64,000 bases of DNA from Lucinisca nassula (GCA_963580285.1 OY757017.1:15326538-15390537), one strand, 5' to 3'; shown: positions 8,461-20,166, numbered from the stretch's first letter. The notes: generated by a model not told the origin, from the sequence alone. Numbers and translations: made by a program.

Positions 8461-9585
8461 AAGAGGCGTTTTTTGCCAACAACGAAATGTAGATATTCCA
8501 TAGGGAAAGTGATTCGTGCATGCTCAGTGACATGGGAACAAAGTTAGGTATCAAAACATTGGATCACGTTCTGTATTATCGACCGCTTTCGCACATACAA
8601 TGACCTTTTTCACCGTAAATGTCTTAGGAGATTCCTTTTGTTAATGTGTACCTTTCATTCCTCTAGAGACAAGTTTGATTCAATTGTCGAAAGTACAAGT
8701 TAATGAAAGAAACAAGGTGTCCCTAGGGAGCAATAAAAACTACTTATTTTGAACAAACATTAACTTGTGACAAACATTAACTTGTGTATAATTTGAAAAA
8801 AAAAAGTCGCGAGGAAATAATTATGTTTACAACGTAGGGGTCTCCAAATTTGTGGTAATTTTAGAGGAAGAATATGAAACGAACCTTTGGTAAGTTTGAG
8901 GCCTAAAACAAATAGCCGTGATTCCGTTAACCCGACCGACAATGCTTCAGACCCACCGACTCTACAGTTTTTATCAATAAAAGAACAAAATAAAAATTAA
9001 AACACAGACCCTACCATTTTCAAAATCCGACCCTAACAAGTGTCGATTTTGCATTTTCCTACAGTAATTTCGCGTTTTAAGTACATTTTTGTAGTTTTTG
9101 GCATTTAGTACTTTCCAGAATACAGAGCTGACATTTTTTAGCATCTAAAATGAATTATGATATACAGTGCAAGTCTCAACATGACAATTTTATTAACAAA
9201 AAGCATGTACAAAAACAAAAACATATAAAAAATATAGTCCCGTCCCAGTTTTTTTTTCGGGAGAAAAATAAAATAATAAAAAAGTTTCTCCTACCTACCG
9301 ACCAATTTTTTTTTCAGCATGTTAGCGGAAACACAGCTATGGTACACGTCTAATAAACACGGCAGAAGCCATTGCTGGTTGCCCGAATAAAAAATCAAAG
9401 CGCCAAAAGGCACTGAAATGACAGATTCTGTGAAAAATTCTGATTTACTTTCTTTAGTGATAAGGACAATGTCGCTGGAGTGCTGATTTTTAATTTGGTT
9501 CACAAAACTGAGGTGACTCGGCTGTTATACTCTTCCATCATCATTTTACTAGCACATTATAGATAATACAACATGCAAATGACTA
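8461..9585. other. No gene seen
   Basis: AT-rich, non-coding on both strands as far as I can read it. 8508-8572 shares CAAAACATTGGATC with the right end of the 566-bp insertion at 33753-34318, so it is probably a fragment of that element. Confidence 0.5.
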
Positions 9586-9693
9586 CCCAGCAGGCACACA
9601 TCGCTAGGGCAACGTCAAATCAACGTCGATGCAACGTCATGACGTTGCACCGACGTTGATGTGACGTCACAATTACGTCATGTGCCTGCTGGG
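9586..9693. mobile_element. 108-bp MITE, CCCAGCAGGCACA ends
   Basis: CCCAGCAGGCACA at 9586-9598 is repeated inverted and exactly at 9681-9693. Inside are repeated AACGTC/GACGTT motifs around a CGTCATGACG centre, so nearly the whole element folds on itself. Similar CAGCAGGCAC-ended MITEs are known in many animal genomes. Confidence 0.85.
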
Positions 9694-10913
9694 ATAGTTG
9701 CCAGTTTTATGACAACTCAAAGTGTAGACGCAAATTTCTTGTAAAAGCTTACACTTGTTGACTGAGATGTGTTTCGCGGCTCAGTCAAGAACCTGCATTA
9801 TGTCGTCCGCTACAATAAAGGAAAACACTTATTGTGCAATGTTTGAAGTTTTGCGGCATGTGACTTTTATTATTTATCACAACATTGTGCTTATATATTC
9901 AGTTATTCAGACCTACAGCAGAATTGGACAGTGACAACTGTTAGGAGTATAGTATTGCTGGCTTGCTACCGTACGATGAAGTTTTTAGCGTCACGTACTT
10001 CGCATTCAATTAGGTCATGTAAATGTCATGAGCTTATACCCTTTCAGCCCTTTAAAGCCAAGTACAGATACCTACAGATGCAAACAGTGTAGAACCTGGT
10101 GAGATGGTTCATAATGATACATCGTATTCTGTTCTACATGGTTTGACATGCTGTTGGCGACTATTGACTAGACACCCAATTCACATGTGAAGAATGGACG
10201 CGTACAAAATCAGTGACTGAAGAGTGAACTTGAAAAACTCGTGGGTGGAAGGGGTAAAATCTTAACCTGGCCATTTTGATATGTAGCAGAGGCCATTTCA
10301 TCTTTTTTCCCCCTTTTTTCTCTTAAATTGCGACACAAACTTCATATTTCTTACGATTCATCTCAGACAGCTGATTCAAATGAAATCCAATCACTGAAAA
10401 ATAAGATAAAATGTAAATTCGTCTGCTTCATGTTTTGTATGGCGCTTTTAAGTTAACTAACACGTTCATTGTTCGTTTTACGAAAGCCGTGTTTCGTCTG
10501 ATCTTTCATGGAACTTTTTCAACTTCAGTCGTCGCCAAACCCGTCGCATGATGCAGCTGAATCGTAAGATAAAATCGTCAAGTCGTCTGCTTCAAAAGTT
10601 TGTGTTACTCTTACAGGCTAACTAATACGCTTGTACAATTTTGATTACTGCGCCAAACCGGACTACATTTTGTGCGGACTCATATTTCTATGGCTGTGAA
10701 AGCCGGAAGAGCTGAAGTCTTAATTACTTTAAACGTGTAGCACAGCAAGAATAGACAGATGGATTCTGTCATTAAACAAGGCTACAGAGAAGCTTCATGC
10801 GAGTGTCGAAAGCTCTTATCTGTCTTCGTGAATGCACGTGGATGCTCAGACTAGGATCAGCGATTTCGCTGCTAGTCAATGTGAAACCCTGAGCACAATT
10901 CAATTTGGCATGA
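9694..10913. other. No gene seen; degenerate duplication
   Basis: 10385-10500 and 10550-10680 share motifs (AAGATAAAAT, TCGTCTGCTTCA, GTTAACTAA/GGCTAACTAA) and may be an old tandem duplication of about 170 bp. 10079-10140 is a worn copy of the short CAAACAGTG palindrome. No coding signal. Confidence 0.45.
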
Positions 10914-11170
10914 CATAATAATACGATTACACATCTGTGTGGCATAGGGCATTTTTCAATATCTCCAAAACGGCTACATTTTTTATGAGATTTTTTTTTA
11001 TTTTTCTTATTCATACTCCAAACATAGGTTGTGGGTGATCGTTAGGACCGCCTCATTGAGGCGGTTCTAACGAGTCCCCACAATCTATGTCTTAGAGCAG
11101 AAATAAGAAAAATGATGTATACCCCTGTTAACCCCAGTTTTCTCTGTATAATGTTGGGTTTAGATGGGTT
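10914..11170. mobile_element. Hairpin MITE type I
   Basis: Hairpin at 11019-11100: ACTCCAAACATAGGTTGTGG, then GGACCGCCTCATTGAGGCGG, then the inverse ending CTATGTCTTAGAGCAG. It is followed by the family's TATACCCCTG and CCCAGTTTTCTCT segment. The outer ends are worn. Confidence 0.65.
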
Positions 11171-11225
11171 TATCATATGACGTCGTGTCTGAGAATGTAA
11201 TAACGCCATGTGATATTTTCGATTA

Positions 11226-11534
11226 TCCACTGGTGGATTAAATATGCAAATTAGCTAGATACGTCCCGTAACGTTACATGTACGACGCCCTTAACGACGT
11301 CGCATTTACTAACGGCGGAAAATTGACATTTTTGTAAAAAAATCTTGAATAAAATGCGTTTTAAATGTCATATGATAAATAGAATCTTGCATTCGTGCTC
11401 ATGTATTATTGAATTTATTAAACCCGTTGAGCAAAAGGGATAAAATCTCGGCAAAGCCTCGCATTTTATCCCTTTTCCTCGACTCGTTTAATAAATTTAA
11501 TAATACATGAACACTCATGTAAGATCCTCTATGT
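11226..11534. mobile_element. MITE with internal 100-bp palindrome
   Basis: Begins CCACTGGTGGATTAAATATG and ends near CACTCATGTAAGATCCTC. 11403-11506 is a strong palindrome (AAAGGGATAAAATCTCGGC against its near inverse). Related copies: 7031-7180 and 28520-28790. Non-coding. Confidence 0.7.
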
Positions 11535-11825
11535 TCATTAGAGGGACTTGTTAACGTGATGGTTGAAGTCGGCACGTCGGTGTCCTCCGAAACATGTTTT
11601 GCCCGGAACTGTCTTAAAACTACCTCACATTTTGTTTCAGATATGCCAGTTTTCGGTTAATGATTCATTATCTTGTTTCAATAAACTGCATCGACGAAAT
11701 AAGATTTGATGATAAGGAAGTCAGGGGAGTCCATTTTGAGGGCGATTGTTAGTGATTAGAAGGGTGGATTTTTAGCTTTCTGCAAAATGCCCATTTTGTA
11801 TCGGAAACGCCAAAACGGGTTACTG

Positions 11826-11902
11826 GCAAACACTACAGGTCCAGATCAAATGCCGACTTCTGCGGCGTCTGATCGGGGCATCCGCTGTTAACGCTGTTTG
11901 CA
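11826..11902. repeat. Short palindromic element (CAAACAGTG family), expanded
   Basis: GCAAACACTACAGGTCC and GATGCCGACTTCTGCGGCGTC, then the right half containing an extra CTGTTAACG before GCTGTTTGCAAACAG. It lies just outside the left end of the large transposon; the same palindrome is in the paralogous empty site at 7523. Confidence 0.6.
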
Positions 11903-12877
11903 AACAGTTTAGCTATTTTTACTAAAGGACGGGTCTCACTAAGGTTTTTTTTGGCCTCCTAACGATTTTGTTTATTTCTGGCTTATTGTTAGCATACATA
12001 TGCCTAATTATTTGGAACATATGTGGTTTTGGTATTTAAGCAGTTTTTTATGAGTTACAGGCTCTTTAAAGTGGGTGGGGTAACTCCACACAGTTTTGAC
12101 ATGTATTTTGTGTCTCATTTAAAGGTAGAAAAATAGTACCATTCATTACACGTTATTATATAAAATTACAGGGGAAGGTCTATCTCTATGTTTTGTCACA
12201 AGTTTATTTACCAAAATTCACTTTTTGGGGGAAAAATAGGGTTTAAGGAACCTTGGGTCATTTTTGTGATTTTTTAACAGTAAAGTTATTTTTTGTTCTT
12301 ATATCTTCGGTATACATTAACCTATAGTGGTGAAACTCCTACCATGCAAGCATACTGATTAGGTAATATAACTCAAATGATCATTTGAGATGTTGACCTA
12401 TATTTCACGGTTGAATGAACATTCTTATTTCATGTTAATGGGTTAGATTTTTGTTTCCATCAGTTCAAGAGTTTAGATAATTCTGGCATTTGGATAAACA
12501 GGCGATGAGTTTACACATATTTAAATAAAACGAAAAAAAACAATAGAAATGTGTAAAAAGTACCCAGATGCCCCCGCCTTTTTGGCTCAGCTAATATGCC
12601 TGCATGACCCCTGGGGACACATTGTACATGTATGTGTCATTGAATATGTATTAGCATCAGATATATATGTTCGTGGTTGGGTATCACAATATTTTTGGAT
12701 GTTGATGATATGAACTTGGTAGGGCAGGGGGATGGGGCATGATTGTGTGGGTCTCAAGATATATGTCATTGAATGTGTCTAACCATAAACAACAGCAAAT
12801 AAAAAAGGTTGGAATCTAAAAAATCAACACATTTAATTATTGAATCAAGTTAATCTATTGAAGAATCACTTTCACCG

Positions 12878-13911
12878 TCACCTGAACTTGAGCTGTCCCA
12901 GTCTTTTTGTGCAGCATCTGTAAGACTGTTCATATACTGTGAATGACTGTTCTCGCTCTGACTTCGGCTGATGGCGGTAAAAACCTAGATACCACAACAC
13001 GGAAGCCATATGGGCACAGCAGCCAACTACCCTGGCACCATTCTTGCACTTGCAGTACCATCCTATTATGGGTTCGAGACCAGGACCATACTCAATCCAT
13101 AGATAGTATGATCCAGAGGAAGAGAGCCTTGATTTTATTTGGGCTTTCAAAATTCCATCCTCCTCCTTGTGAATCATTATCTCATACTGACCGGCTTCAG
13201 TAGCGTGTTCGTCTGTATACGAATCGGCCTGTTGTAATCGGTACATGCCCATGGTCATGTCTCTCAGGTCTGCTTCAGTTAATTGTGGGAAGTCTTCGAG
13301 GTTGGCGTCATCAATAGCTTTCCATGGAGCCTTTGCACGACTGTCCCAACCCTTTTTCTCTACCTTGTCTTTAAGTTTGTTTGGTAACTTGGCAAGTTGT
13401 AGCATACGTTTTGCAAGAACCTCATCAAATTCAGAATTCTTAACAAGAACAGGCCTAAATGCATTTAACAAAGAACATACCATTGTGAGGTAGTCACCAA
13501 TGCAAGGTAGGTGGGAGTTTGGCATTACATTTGAAAGTGCCTTCCATTTTTTGATTCGGCCATTGGCAGACTCAACCACCCCACCTTACCTTGGTGACTC
13601 ATAGAGTTTCGTTTGCCTCCTGTGTAGATAATTGCTTCTGTGACTTAGCAAGAAAATGAGGCATGTGGCTATTGATACCAACCTCTTCCAGTATATCTGC
13701 AACATCCCTGAAACCTCTGTCTACAACAAGGGCATCACCTTCATGAAACCATTCAAGCATGTCCTCTGAATTTGATTTTAGCATATGCTCTGTGATCTTA
13801 GCATCATTGTTGCGACCATCGGCTAAGTATGGTCCTAAAACAGACACAAAATACCCATCTGATGCAACCAACATCATTGGCATTACTAGTGGTCGCCCCT
13901 TGTCAAACAAC
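12878..13911 (-). pseudogene. Transposase, DDE_Tnp_4 catalytic part plus SWIM zinc finger (broken)
   Basis: Cut-and-paste transposase fragment. Reading leftwards, 13910-13599 gives GPYLADGRNNDA and VVDRGFRDV, with the likely second catalytic Asp. 13579-12878 gives VESANGRIKKWK, with the likely catalytic Glu, and then the SWIM motif CKCKNGARVVGCCAH (C-x-C...C-x-H) near the C-terminus. The segments are separated by a TGA stop (about 13603) and one extra G in the GGGGTGG run (about 13580). The first catalytic Asp and any N-terminal DNA-binding domain lie upstream and are not visible; an AG just before 13911 could be a splice acceptor. The combination of DDE_4 and SWIM is familiar from invertebrate transposons. 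Not functional as it stands. Confidence 0.85.
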
Positions 13912-14202
13912 TGCTTTCAGAGATTAATATAAAGAAATGTATTCCATCAATACCTATGACTATAAGAAAGAAAGAGCTAAGCTTTTATGGACTTCTTTAC
14001 TGATACTGGAATTTTTCAATTTGGCTTGATTTTATTGTATGCATGGATCTATCATTACTTTGCAGGTGAATAATAATGCTATATTTATTTTAGGACTATA
14101 AAGATGTCATATGTAAATAACAGTATACTACACTGCTGTATGCAACACCTGTTTGTTCTTCTTCTTCTTTTTTATTATTATTATAAATTTTATTATTATT
14201 AT

Positions 14203-14240
14203 TATCATTATTATTATTATTATTATTATTTATTATTATT
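14203..14240. repeat. (ATT)n microsatellite
   Basis: A run of ATT/TTA units inside the large transposon, in the middle segment between its arms. It produces a meaningless isoleucine-rich frame. Confidence 0.9.
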
Positions 14241-14559
14241 ATTCTAAAGAGAAAGAGAGAATAAAAGAACTAAACATTACTCTCAATATTACTGTTCCTG
14301 TAAATAATTATAGATCAGTCAGTTTGTTAGTCAAGCTAACAATTCAATTGCCAGGATGTTTTTCTATATTGCAGCATCATTCATTGTATCATGTTAAGTA
14401 CAACAGCAGCATTATCATTAGATGTTTTTTCAAAGTAAGGTAACATCTTTAATGAATAGTGGAAACATATAAGCAGATAAAGGGTCTCCTTGTCTAATAC
14501 CTGAAATACAGAGATAGAGAGGGAGACAGGGAATACAATCTAAGGATTAAGGAAGGCCC

Positions 14560-14813
14560 TGGACTAGAGTCCATAATAGGGTGGCAGTGCAAATGAAAAA
14601 AAATGGCGACGAGGTATTTGATTGCTGTGTCCATATCGCTTCTGTGTTAAAGAACCTCGGTTTTAAGGCCATCAGCCAAAGTCGGTAAAAAATGGTTGAG
14701 GTCACAGTATATGAACAGTGTAACAGATGCTGTTCAAAAAGAGGCAACAGCTCAAGTTCAGGTGACGATGAGAGCTATTCTTCTGTAGATTAATTTGATT
14801 CAATATGCGCAAA
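14560..14813 (+). pseudogene. Inverted, decayed copy of the transposase C-terminus
   Basis: In the plus frame the segment reads NGDEVFDCCVHIASVLKNLGF, aligning with NGARVVGCCAHMASVLWYLGF of the minus-strand gene at 12990-13040. The SWIM Cys-x-Cys pair is lost (VQM in place of CKC). DNA homology continues to the end of the gene (CAGCTCAAGTTCAGGTGACG in both). This shows that the inverted arms include coding sequence. Confidence 0.7.
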
Positions 14814-14814
14814 G

Positions 14815-15612
14815 CATGTCAGAATACAGTTGTGAACAACCATTTTCAAATGTATATATTTACATTTCCAGTGTAAAGTCTAATGTAAACCTATAGAAAA
14901 CAATTGCGTTCATACTTCCATGAACGCATCGAATCACATGATTTTCAGTGACGTTAAGTGACGTCATTCTAAACCATTGTTCTCTACGGGCGTTGATGAC
15001 GTCAACGCTGCTCCGCTCATTGTAGAAACACAGCGTGTAAATGTTTTTCAGCTTTAAAAAATTGCCCTACAAGCATTTTTTCGCCCAGTGATGAGGGGCA
15101 AATAATGTAAATATAAAAAATAAACTTAATTTTTCTGCTTTTCATGAAAGTATGAACGACAGTGGGTCGCTAGCAAAGTTTACATGAACCCCTTCGGGGT
15201 TCATTTACTTTGCACGCGACCCACTGCGTTCATACTTCCATGAACTGCAGAAAAATAAAATTCATTTCTTAAATGCCTGTGTCTTTACGTAGATGTACCA
15301 CATTCTGTTTAGATGTGCTCTTGAAGTGGGATTATTAAAGATATTCAAGCAGACATTTCTTATATCTCTGCATACCAAAGGAAGGAGTGAGTGAGGCATA
15401 TATAATTTTTCGATGTGATGTTATGTTCGTATGTGCGTACTATGTCACACATTATTACGTTCATTACCAGGTTCACGTTTAGGTGCACATTTTTGTCTGC
15501 ATTTCTCCTGCAGCTCATAACTGTTTAGCATGTTTATGGTCACTGATTCTGTCTGAGTTGGGGCTATTTGATTTGACCAAAGAAAATGTAAAAAAATATG
15601 TATCTAAGAAAC
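14815..15612. mobile_element. Insertion inside the right arm, containing a long palindrome
   Basis: The right-arm match to the left arm stops after TTTGATTCAATATG (about 14814) and resumes at TTTCCAACCTTTTTT (about 15620), so about 800 bp were added. Within it, 15127-15256 is a strong palindrome with GTGGGTCGC and GAACCCC-TTCG-GGGTTC at the centre. 14865-14940 is the inverse of 5022-5100. No gene. Confidence 0.6.
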
Positions 15613-16770
15613 TGTTCAGTTTCCAACCTTTTTTATTTGATGTTGTTTATGGTCAGATGCATTCAATGACACACACAAAATGCCCCAGCCCCCTGCCCTG
15701 CCCATTTCATATGATAAAAATCCAAATATCTTAGAAAATATTGAGTTACCCATCCTGAACATATATATCTGATTCTAGTGTGTCTCCCAGGGGTCATGCA
15801 GCTATATTGGCAACGTCAAACAGGCGGGGGCATCTGTGTACTTTGGACACATTTCTATTGTTTTTTTTTTCGTTTGATTTAAATATGTTTAAACTCATCG
15901 CCTGTTTATCGAAATGCCAGAAATATCTAAACTCTTGAACTGATGGAAACAATAATCTAACCTATAAACATGAAATAAGAATGTTCATTCAACCGTGAAA
16001 TATAGGTCAACATCTCAAATGATCATTTGAGTTATATTGCCTCATCAGTATGCTTGCATGGTAAGAGTTTCACCACTATAGGCTAATGTATACCGAAGAT
16101 ATAAGAAAAAAAAAGAACTTTACTGTTAAAAAATCTAAAAAATGACCCAAGGTTCCTTTAACCATATTTTTCACCCAAAAAGTGAATTTTGGTGAATAAA
16201 CTTGTGACAAAACATAGAGTTAGGCCTTCCCCTGTCATTTTATATAATAACGTATCATGTATGGTACTATTTTTCTACCTTTAAACGAGACACAAAATAC
16301 ATGTTAAAACTGTGTGGAGTTACCCCACCCACTTTAAAGAGCCTGTAACTCATAAAAAAACTGCTTAAATACCAAAACCACATATGTTCCAAATAATTAG
16401 GCATATGTATGCTAACAATAAGCCAGAAATAAACAAAATCGTTAAGAGGCCAAAAAACCCCCTTAGGGAGACCCGTCCTTTGGAAGAAAACACAACCTGA
16501 CATCCCTATTTTGAAATGATCTTGTGCTTATGTAAGGTACCAGATTCCATTCAGTACAAAATTAGTTAAAAGTTTAATATCCGCCCTGTTTAAGAATACA
16601 CGTCATTTTTTGGGTGTTTCTATCAAAGAAGAAGTTAATTTGGTTATAGAAAATAAAATCGCATTTCTTTGACGACATAAAACTGTCTGGTTCTTTCTAG
16701 GGCTTGCCTACTACGGAACACTGGAAAGGACATGTAATTTATTTAAATATGTTATGTGAACAAGATAATA

Positions 16771-18066
16771 CGAGGGTAGGCTGAAAAGTTCTGAGCCTGA
16801 CCAAAAAGCAGGCATCGAACAGCCATGTAATTTTGTATTCATTAAATCCAAACCTTTATTACTTGATTTGACTCAAATGAGTTCAAGTTTACCTGCAATC
16901 ACGTAGAAATTCTAGACTTTGAAAATTGATACTAGTACGTTTTTGAGAAAATGGACAAAATTTGGCATCGTGGTGCCATCAAGTACCTCCATAAAAAGGG
17001 GTTAGCTCCTAAGGACATTCATTCCGATATGGTTGCTACATTAGGGGGGTGATGCTCCTTCGAATGCAACCGTGAAAAGGTGGGCAGCAAATTTAAAGAT
17101 GGGCAAGGACAGCCTTGAAGATGATGAGCGGTGTGGACGACCCACAACGGCAACAACTGAGGAAACCATCAGCCAAGTGCACAGGGCCGTGATGGATGAC
17201 AGGCGTTTAACTGTGAATCAGTTAGCTAACACTGTTGGCATCTCCCGTGAACGAGTAGAGCACATTCTACACAGTGAATTAGGAATGTCGAAGGTTTCCG
17301 CCAGATGGGTGCCACGGCTTTTGACGCCTGACCAAAAGTTGACCAGACTGAACCTGTCACAAGCCAACTTGGCTATTTTTGAAGCAGACCAAGATGGTTT
17401 TCTTGACCGTTTTGTCACTCAGGATGAGTGTTAGGTTCATCACTTTGAGCCAGAGACCAAAAGACAATCCATACAATGGAAGCACCCTGGCTCACCCCCT
17501 CCAATGAAGGCAAAGGTCGTCTCCTCTGCAGGGAAGGTGATGGCATCAGTGTTCTGGGATGCCAAGGGTATAACATTCATAGATTACCTTCAAAAGGGCA
17601 GAACAATTAATGGGGAGTATTATGCAGATCTGCTAAAACAATTGCGAAAAGCAATTAAGGCTAAACGACCCGGAAAATTGACAAAAATGGTCTTGTTCCA
17701 TCAGGACAATGCGCCTGCTCATAAATCGGTTGTCGCAATGGCTTCTGTGCATGACTGCGGCTTCACACGTATCGATCACCCTCTGTATTCACCTGATCTA
17801 GCTCCATCAGATTATTTCCTGTTTCCAAACATGAAAAAGCACTTGGCTGGGCAGCATTATCGGTCAGACGAGGAGGTGATAGCTGCTGTGGAGGAGTTTT
17901 TCAGGGACCAAGATGAGACCTTCAATACAACTGATATCCAAGGACTCCAGCATCGCTGGAGGAAGTTCGTGAACAGGAAGGTAGACTATGTTGAAAAATA
18001 GCACACTTTCAGCATGGACAAACCATTGGATCTTGGTCAGGCTCAGAACTTTTCAGCCTACCCTCG
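16771..18066 (+). mobile_element. mariner transposon, 1296 bp, with TA target duplication
   Basis: Perfect 34-bp terminal inverted repeats (CGAGGGTAGGCTGAAAAG... and the inverse ending in CTACCCTCG) lie directly inside TA at 16769-16770 and 18067-18068. Length and TA target match the mariner family. It encodes one transposase frame, broken at two places. The intact termini suggest recent arrival or supply of transposase by other copies. Confidence 0.95.
16951..18001 (+). pseudogene. mariner transposase (DD34D), two disabling changes
   Basis: Starts MDKIWHRGAIKYLHKKGLAP at 16951. One extra G in the run near 17044-17049 shifts the frame at ATLGG; the next segment (17072 on) has a helix-turn-helix-like part (LTVNQLANTVGISRERVEHI). 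The first catalytic Asp is in VTQDEC, directly followed by TAG at 17432-17434 where a Trp codon is expected. The last part (17504-18001) has HQDNAPAH and YSPDLAPSDYF, with 34 residues between the two Asp: the DD34D signature. About 349 codons in all, normal for the family. Confidence 0.94.
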
Positions 18067-18068
18067 TA

Positions 18069-18632
18069 TATTGTACGCTTGTGCGAAAAAAAACATAATA
18101 TCTTGTGCGCACAAGTTATTATATCGGGCGCACATGATAATATCTTGTTCGCACAACTTAATATCTTTTGCGTACAAGATATTATCTTGTTTGCTCAACA
18201 TATATCTTGTGCGGACAACATATTATATTGTGCGCACAACTTATTATCTTGTTCGCACAACATAATATCTTGTTCGCACAACATAATATCTTGTTCGCAC
18301 AACATATTATTTTATGCGCACAGGTTATTATCTTGTTCGCACAACATATTATCTTGCTTGCACAACGTATTATATTGTTTGCACAACATAGATCTTGTGC
18401 AGACAACATAATATCTTGTGCGCACAAGATATTATCTTGTTCGCACAACTTCAAATCTTGTGTGAACAACATAATATCCTGTGAGCACAGATATTATCTT
18501 GTGCGCATAAGATAATATCTTGTTCGCACAACTTAATATCTTGCGCACAACATATTATCTTGTTAGCACAATTTAATCAGACGCATAAGGTATTATGTTG
18601 TCCGTACAAGATATATGTTGTGCAAACAAGAT
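18069..18632. repeat. Array of 21-bp quasi-palindromic units (left array)
   Basis: About 26 units of ATAATATCTTGTTCGCACAAC and variants; many contain the palindrome ATCTTGTGCGCACAAGAT. Because the period is 21 bp, several frames on both strands stay open and translate into 7-residue repeats; these are not genes. It begins immediately after the mariner. A related array is at 19952-20132. Confidence 0.85.
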
Positions 18633-19451
18633 AAACCGAAATCAAGCTACCGAGCTATAATTTCCGAGCATTAGAATCGAGCATTAGTCTTCGTCGGGTA
18701 TTTCCGTATGTTTAGGGTATAGCTAAACAGCGAAAGGAAGCTTCCTTTCCCGAAAGGAAGATTTTCCTACGAAAGGAAGATATTTATGAGGCATATGGTG
18801 GTTTTTATGTATATAGGGATACTCATGTTAGCACCGCACAAGAGTGTATACTTGTGACTCGTGGAGGTATGACTAGGTCTTGTTGCTGAAACTGAACGCG
18901 AACGGCACCTCTGATGCTAGAGGTCCCCGGTTTGATCTCGGTAATAAAATTCCGGTGTCCCAATACGCTCGACTGCCATCATTTGCATGGATGTTTGTCA
19001 TAAAGTACCGTCCTACAGATGGGGACATTAACTGGAGGACCCCCTGTGCAGGACATGGCATCCTCTGTGCTGGTTAATGACCCTACCGCAATGTAGGCTT
19101 TCATCATGCACATCTCTGCAGTGCATAAAATGTACACCGGCTGTGTCCACTTCAGGTATTAAGGCAAAGGGGTAGAAAAGAAACATTTAAGCTGCACATG
19201 CAAAGACTAAACATGCACATACAAGGTGTGACATTTATCTCTGTAAATTATGTCAGTGTTATAATAACTCTATATGAGCACTCTATAAGCACAACTGTAT
19301 AAGCACTTGTGCTCTTACTCGAATCCCCACTCTATGTGTTCATCATAAGTACTGTCGTTGAAATACATATGAAATGTTATCGCCTGTGCCGTGGATCAAA
19401 TCCACGACCTCTAGCATCAGAGGCAACCCGTGCTATCACGCTTAAGTTGTG

Positions 19452-19497
<46 letters not shown>

Positions 19498-19951
19498 GGA
19501 TACGGAGGGTATCTTGATTTTCATACCTAGCATATTCCAAGCGCATCCTGTAAAACCAAATGATGTTTTCGAGATTCAGCAAAGTGGAAAATTAAATAAA
19601 TAAATAATGCCCAAATAGTGTTGTTATGAGCCGCCAGGTCAAACTGGGTACACCGCAGCGTAACTGTGATTAAACATGAAAAAAATCTTTGGTGTTATGC
19701 ATTGAACTACATTAAGTACACAATGGTATGGATTCAGTCGCTTCATTTGTTAAAAAAAATGCAACTAGAACATGAATAGCTATAATAATAATTAACCGCG
19801 CTGTTAAACGTATTTGAATTATACAAATGACGTAGCCGTTCTTTCTCGGACAACACCGGCAAGCCACGTACACATTGTCGTAAATAGCCGAAATTTTATA
19901 GCTCGATAGAAACTATCGCTCGATGTTATAGCTCGCCTGCTTGATTTTAGC
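18633..19951. other. Interior between the two 21-bp arrays; no convincing gene
   Basis: 18635-18665 (AAATCAAGCTACCGAGCTATA) and 19925-19950 (TTATAGCTCGCCTGCTTGAT) are imperfect inverses, so the arrays may be the arms of a single element. 18900-18950 and 19385-19440 carry inverse copies of a tRNA-like stretch (CCTCTGATGCTAGAGGTC, then GATTTGATC), probably SINE remnants. A (GA)n run is at 19455-19496. Confidence 0.45.
19455..19496. repeat. (GA)n microsatellite
   Basis: About 21 GA units without interruption. Confidence 0.97.
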
Positions 19952-20166
19952 ATAAGATAATATGTTGTGCGAACAAGATAATATCTTGTGCGCACAAGAT
20001 ATTAAGTTATGCGAACACGATATTATCTTGTGATCACAAGATATTATGTTGTCCGCACAAGATACACAAGATCCTGTGTGCACAATGTATTATCTATTGC
20101 GCACAAGACATCTTGTTCGCACAACATATTAAAACAAAGATTGCATGTCCATTCCCGGGTTCTGTA
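19952..20166. repeat. 21-bp palindromic array (right array) and terminal motif
   Basis: Units of AAGATAATATCTTGTGCGCAC and variants, ending near 20132. It is followed by ATTCCCGGGTTCTGTA at 20151-20166, which matches the terminal motif of the array element at 52447-52705 (CTTCCCGGGTTCCGTA). Confidence 0.7.

Larger units (their letters stand above)
11924..16481 (-). mobile_element. DDE_4/SWIM-type DNA transposon with long inverted arms (4.56 kb)
   Basis: The outermost AAAGGACGGGTCTC (11924) is matched inverted at 16468-16481. Homology between the arms continues inwards for roughly 1.1 kb: 11924-about 13080 against about 14560-16481. The right arm is longer because it contains a later insertion at about 14815-15610. 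The left arm ends in the 3' part of a transposase gene on the minus strand; the right arm contains a decayed inverted copy of the same C-terminus. The flanks resemble a contiguous stretch at 7513-7640 that lacks the element. Either a foldback derivative or two copies fused tail to tail. Confidence 0.8.

Noticed and set aside
12943..13493. Plus-strand frames opposite the transposase
   Set aside because: They are antisense shadows of the minus-strand DDE_4/SWIM frame, which carries the recognisable motifs.
14153..14443. Ile-rich open frame
   Set aside because: Translation of an (ATT)n microsatellite and adjacent AT-rich DNA.
18079..18515. Overlapping long open frames on both strands with regular residue patterns
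   Set aside because: They arise from a 21-bp tandem unit, which keeps several frames open as 7-residue repeats; there is no start context, domain or conservation to support a protein.
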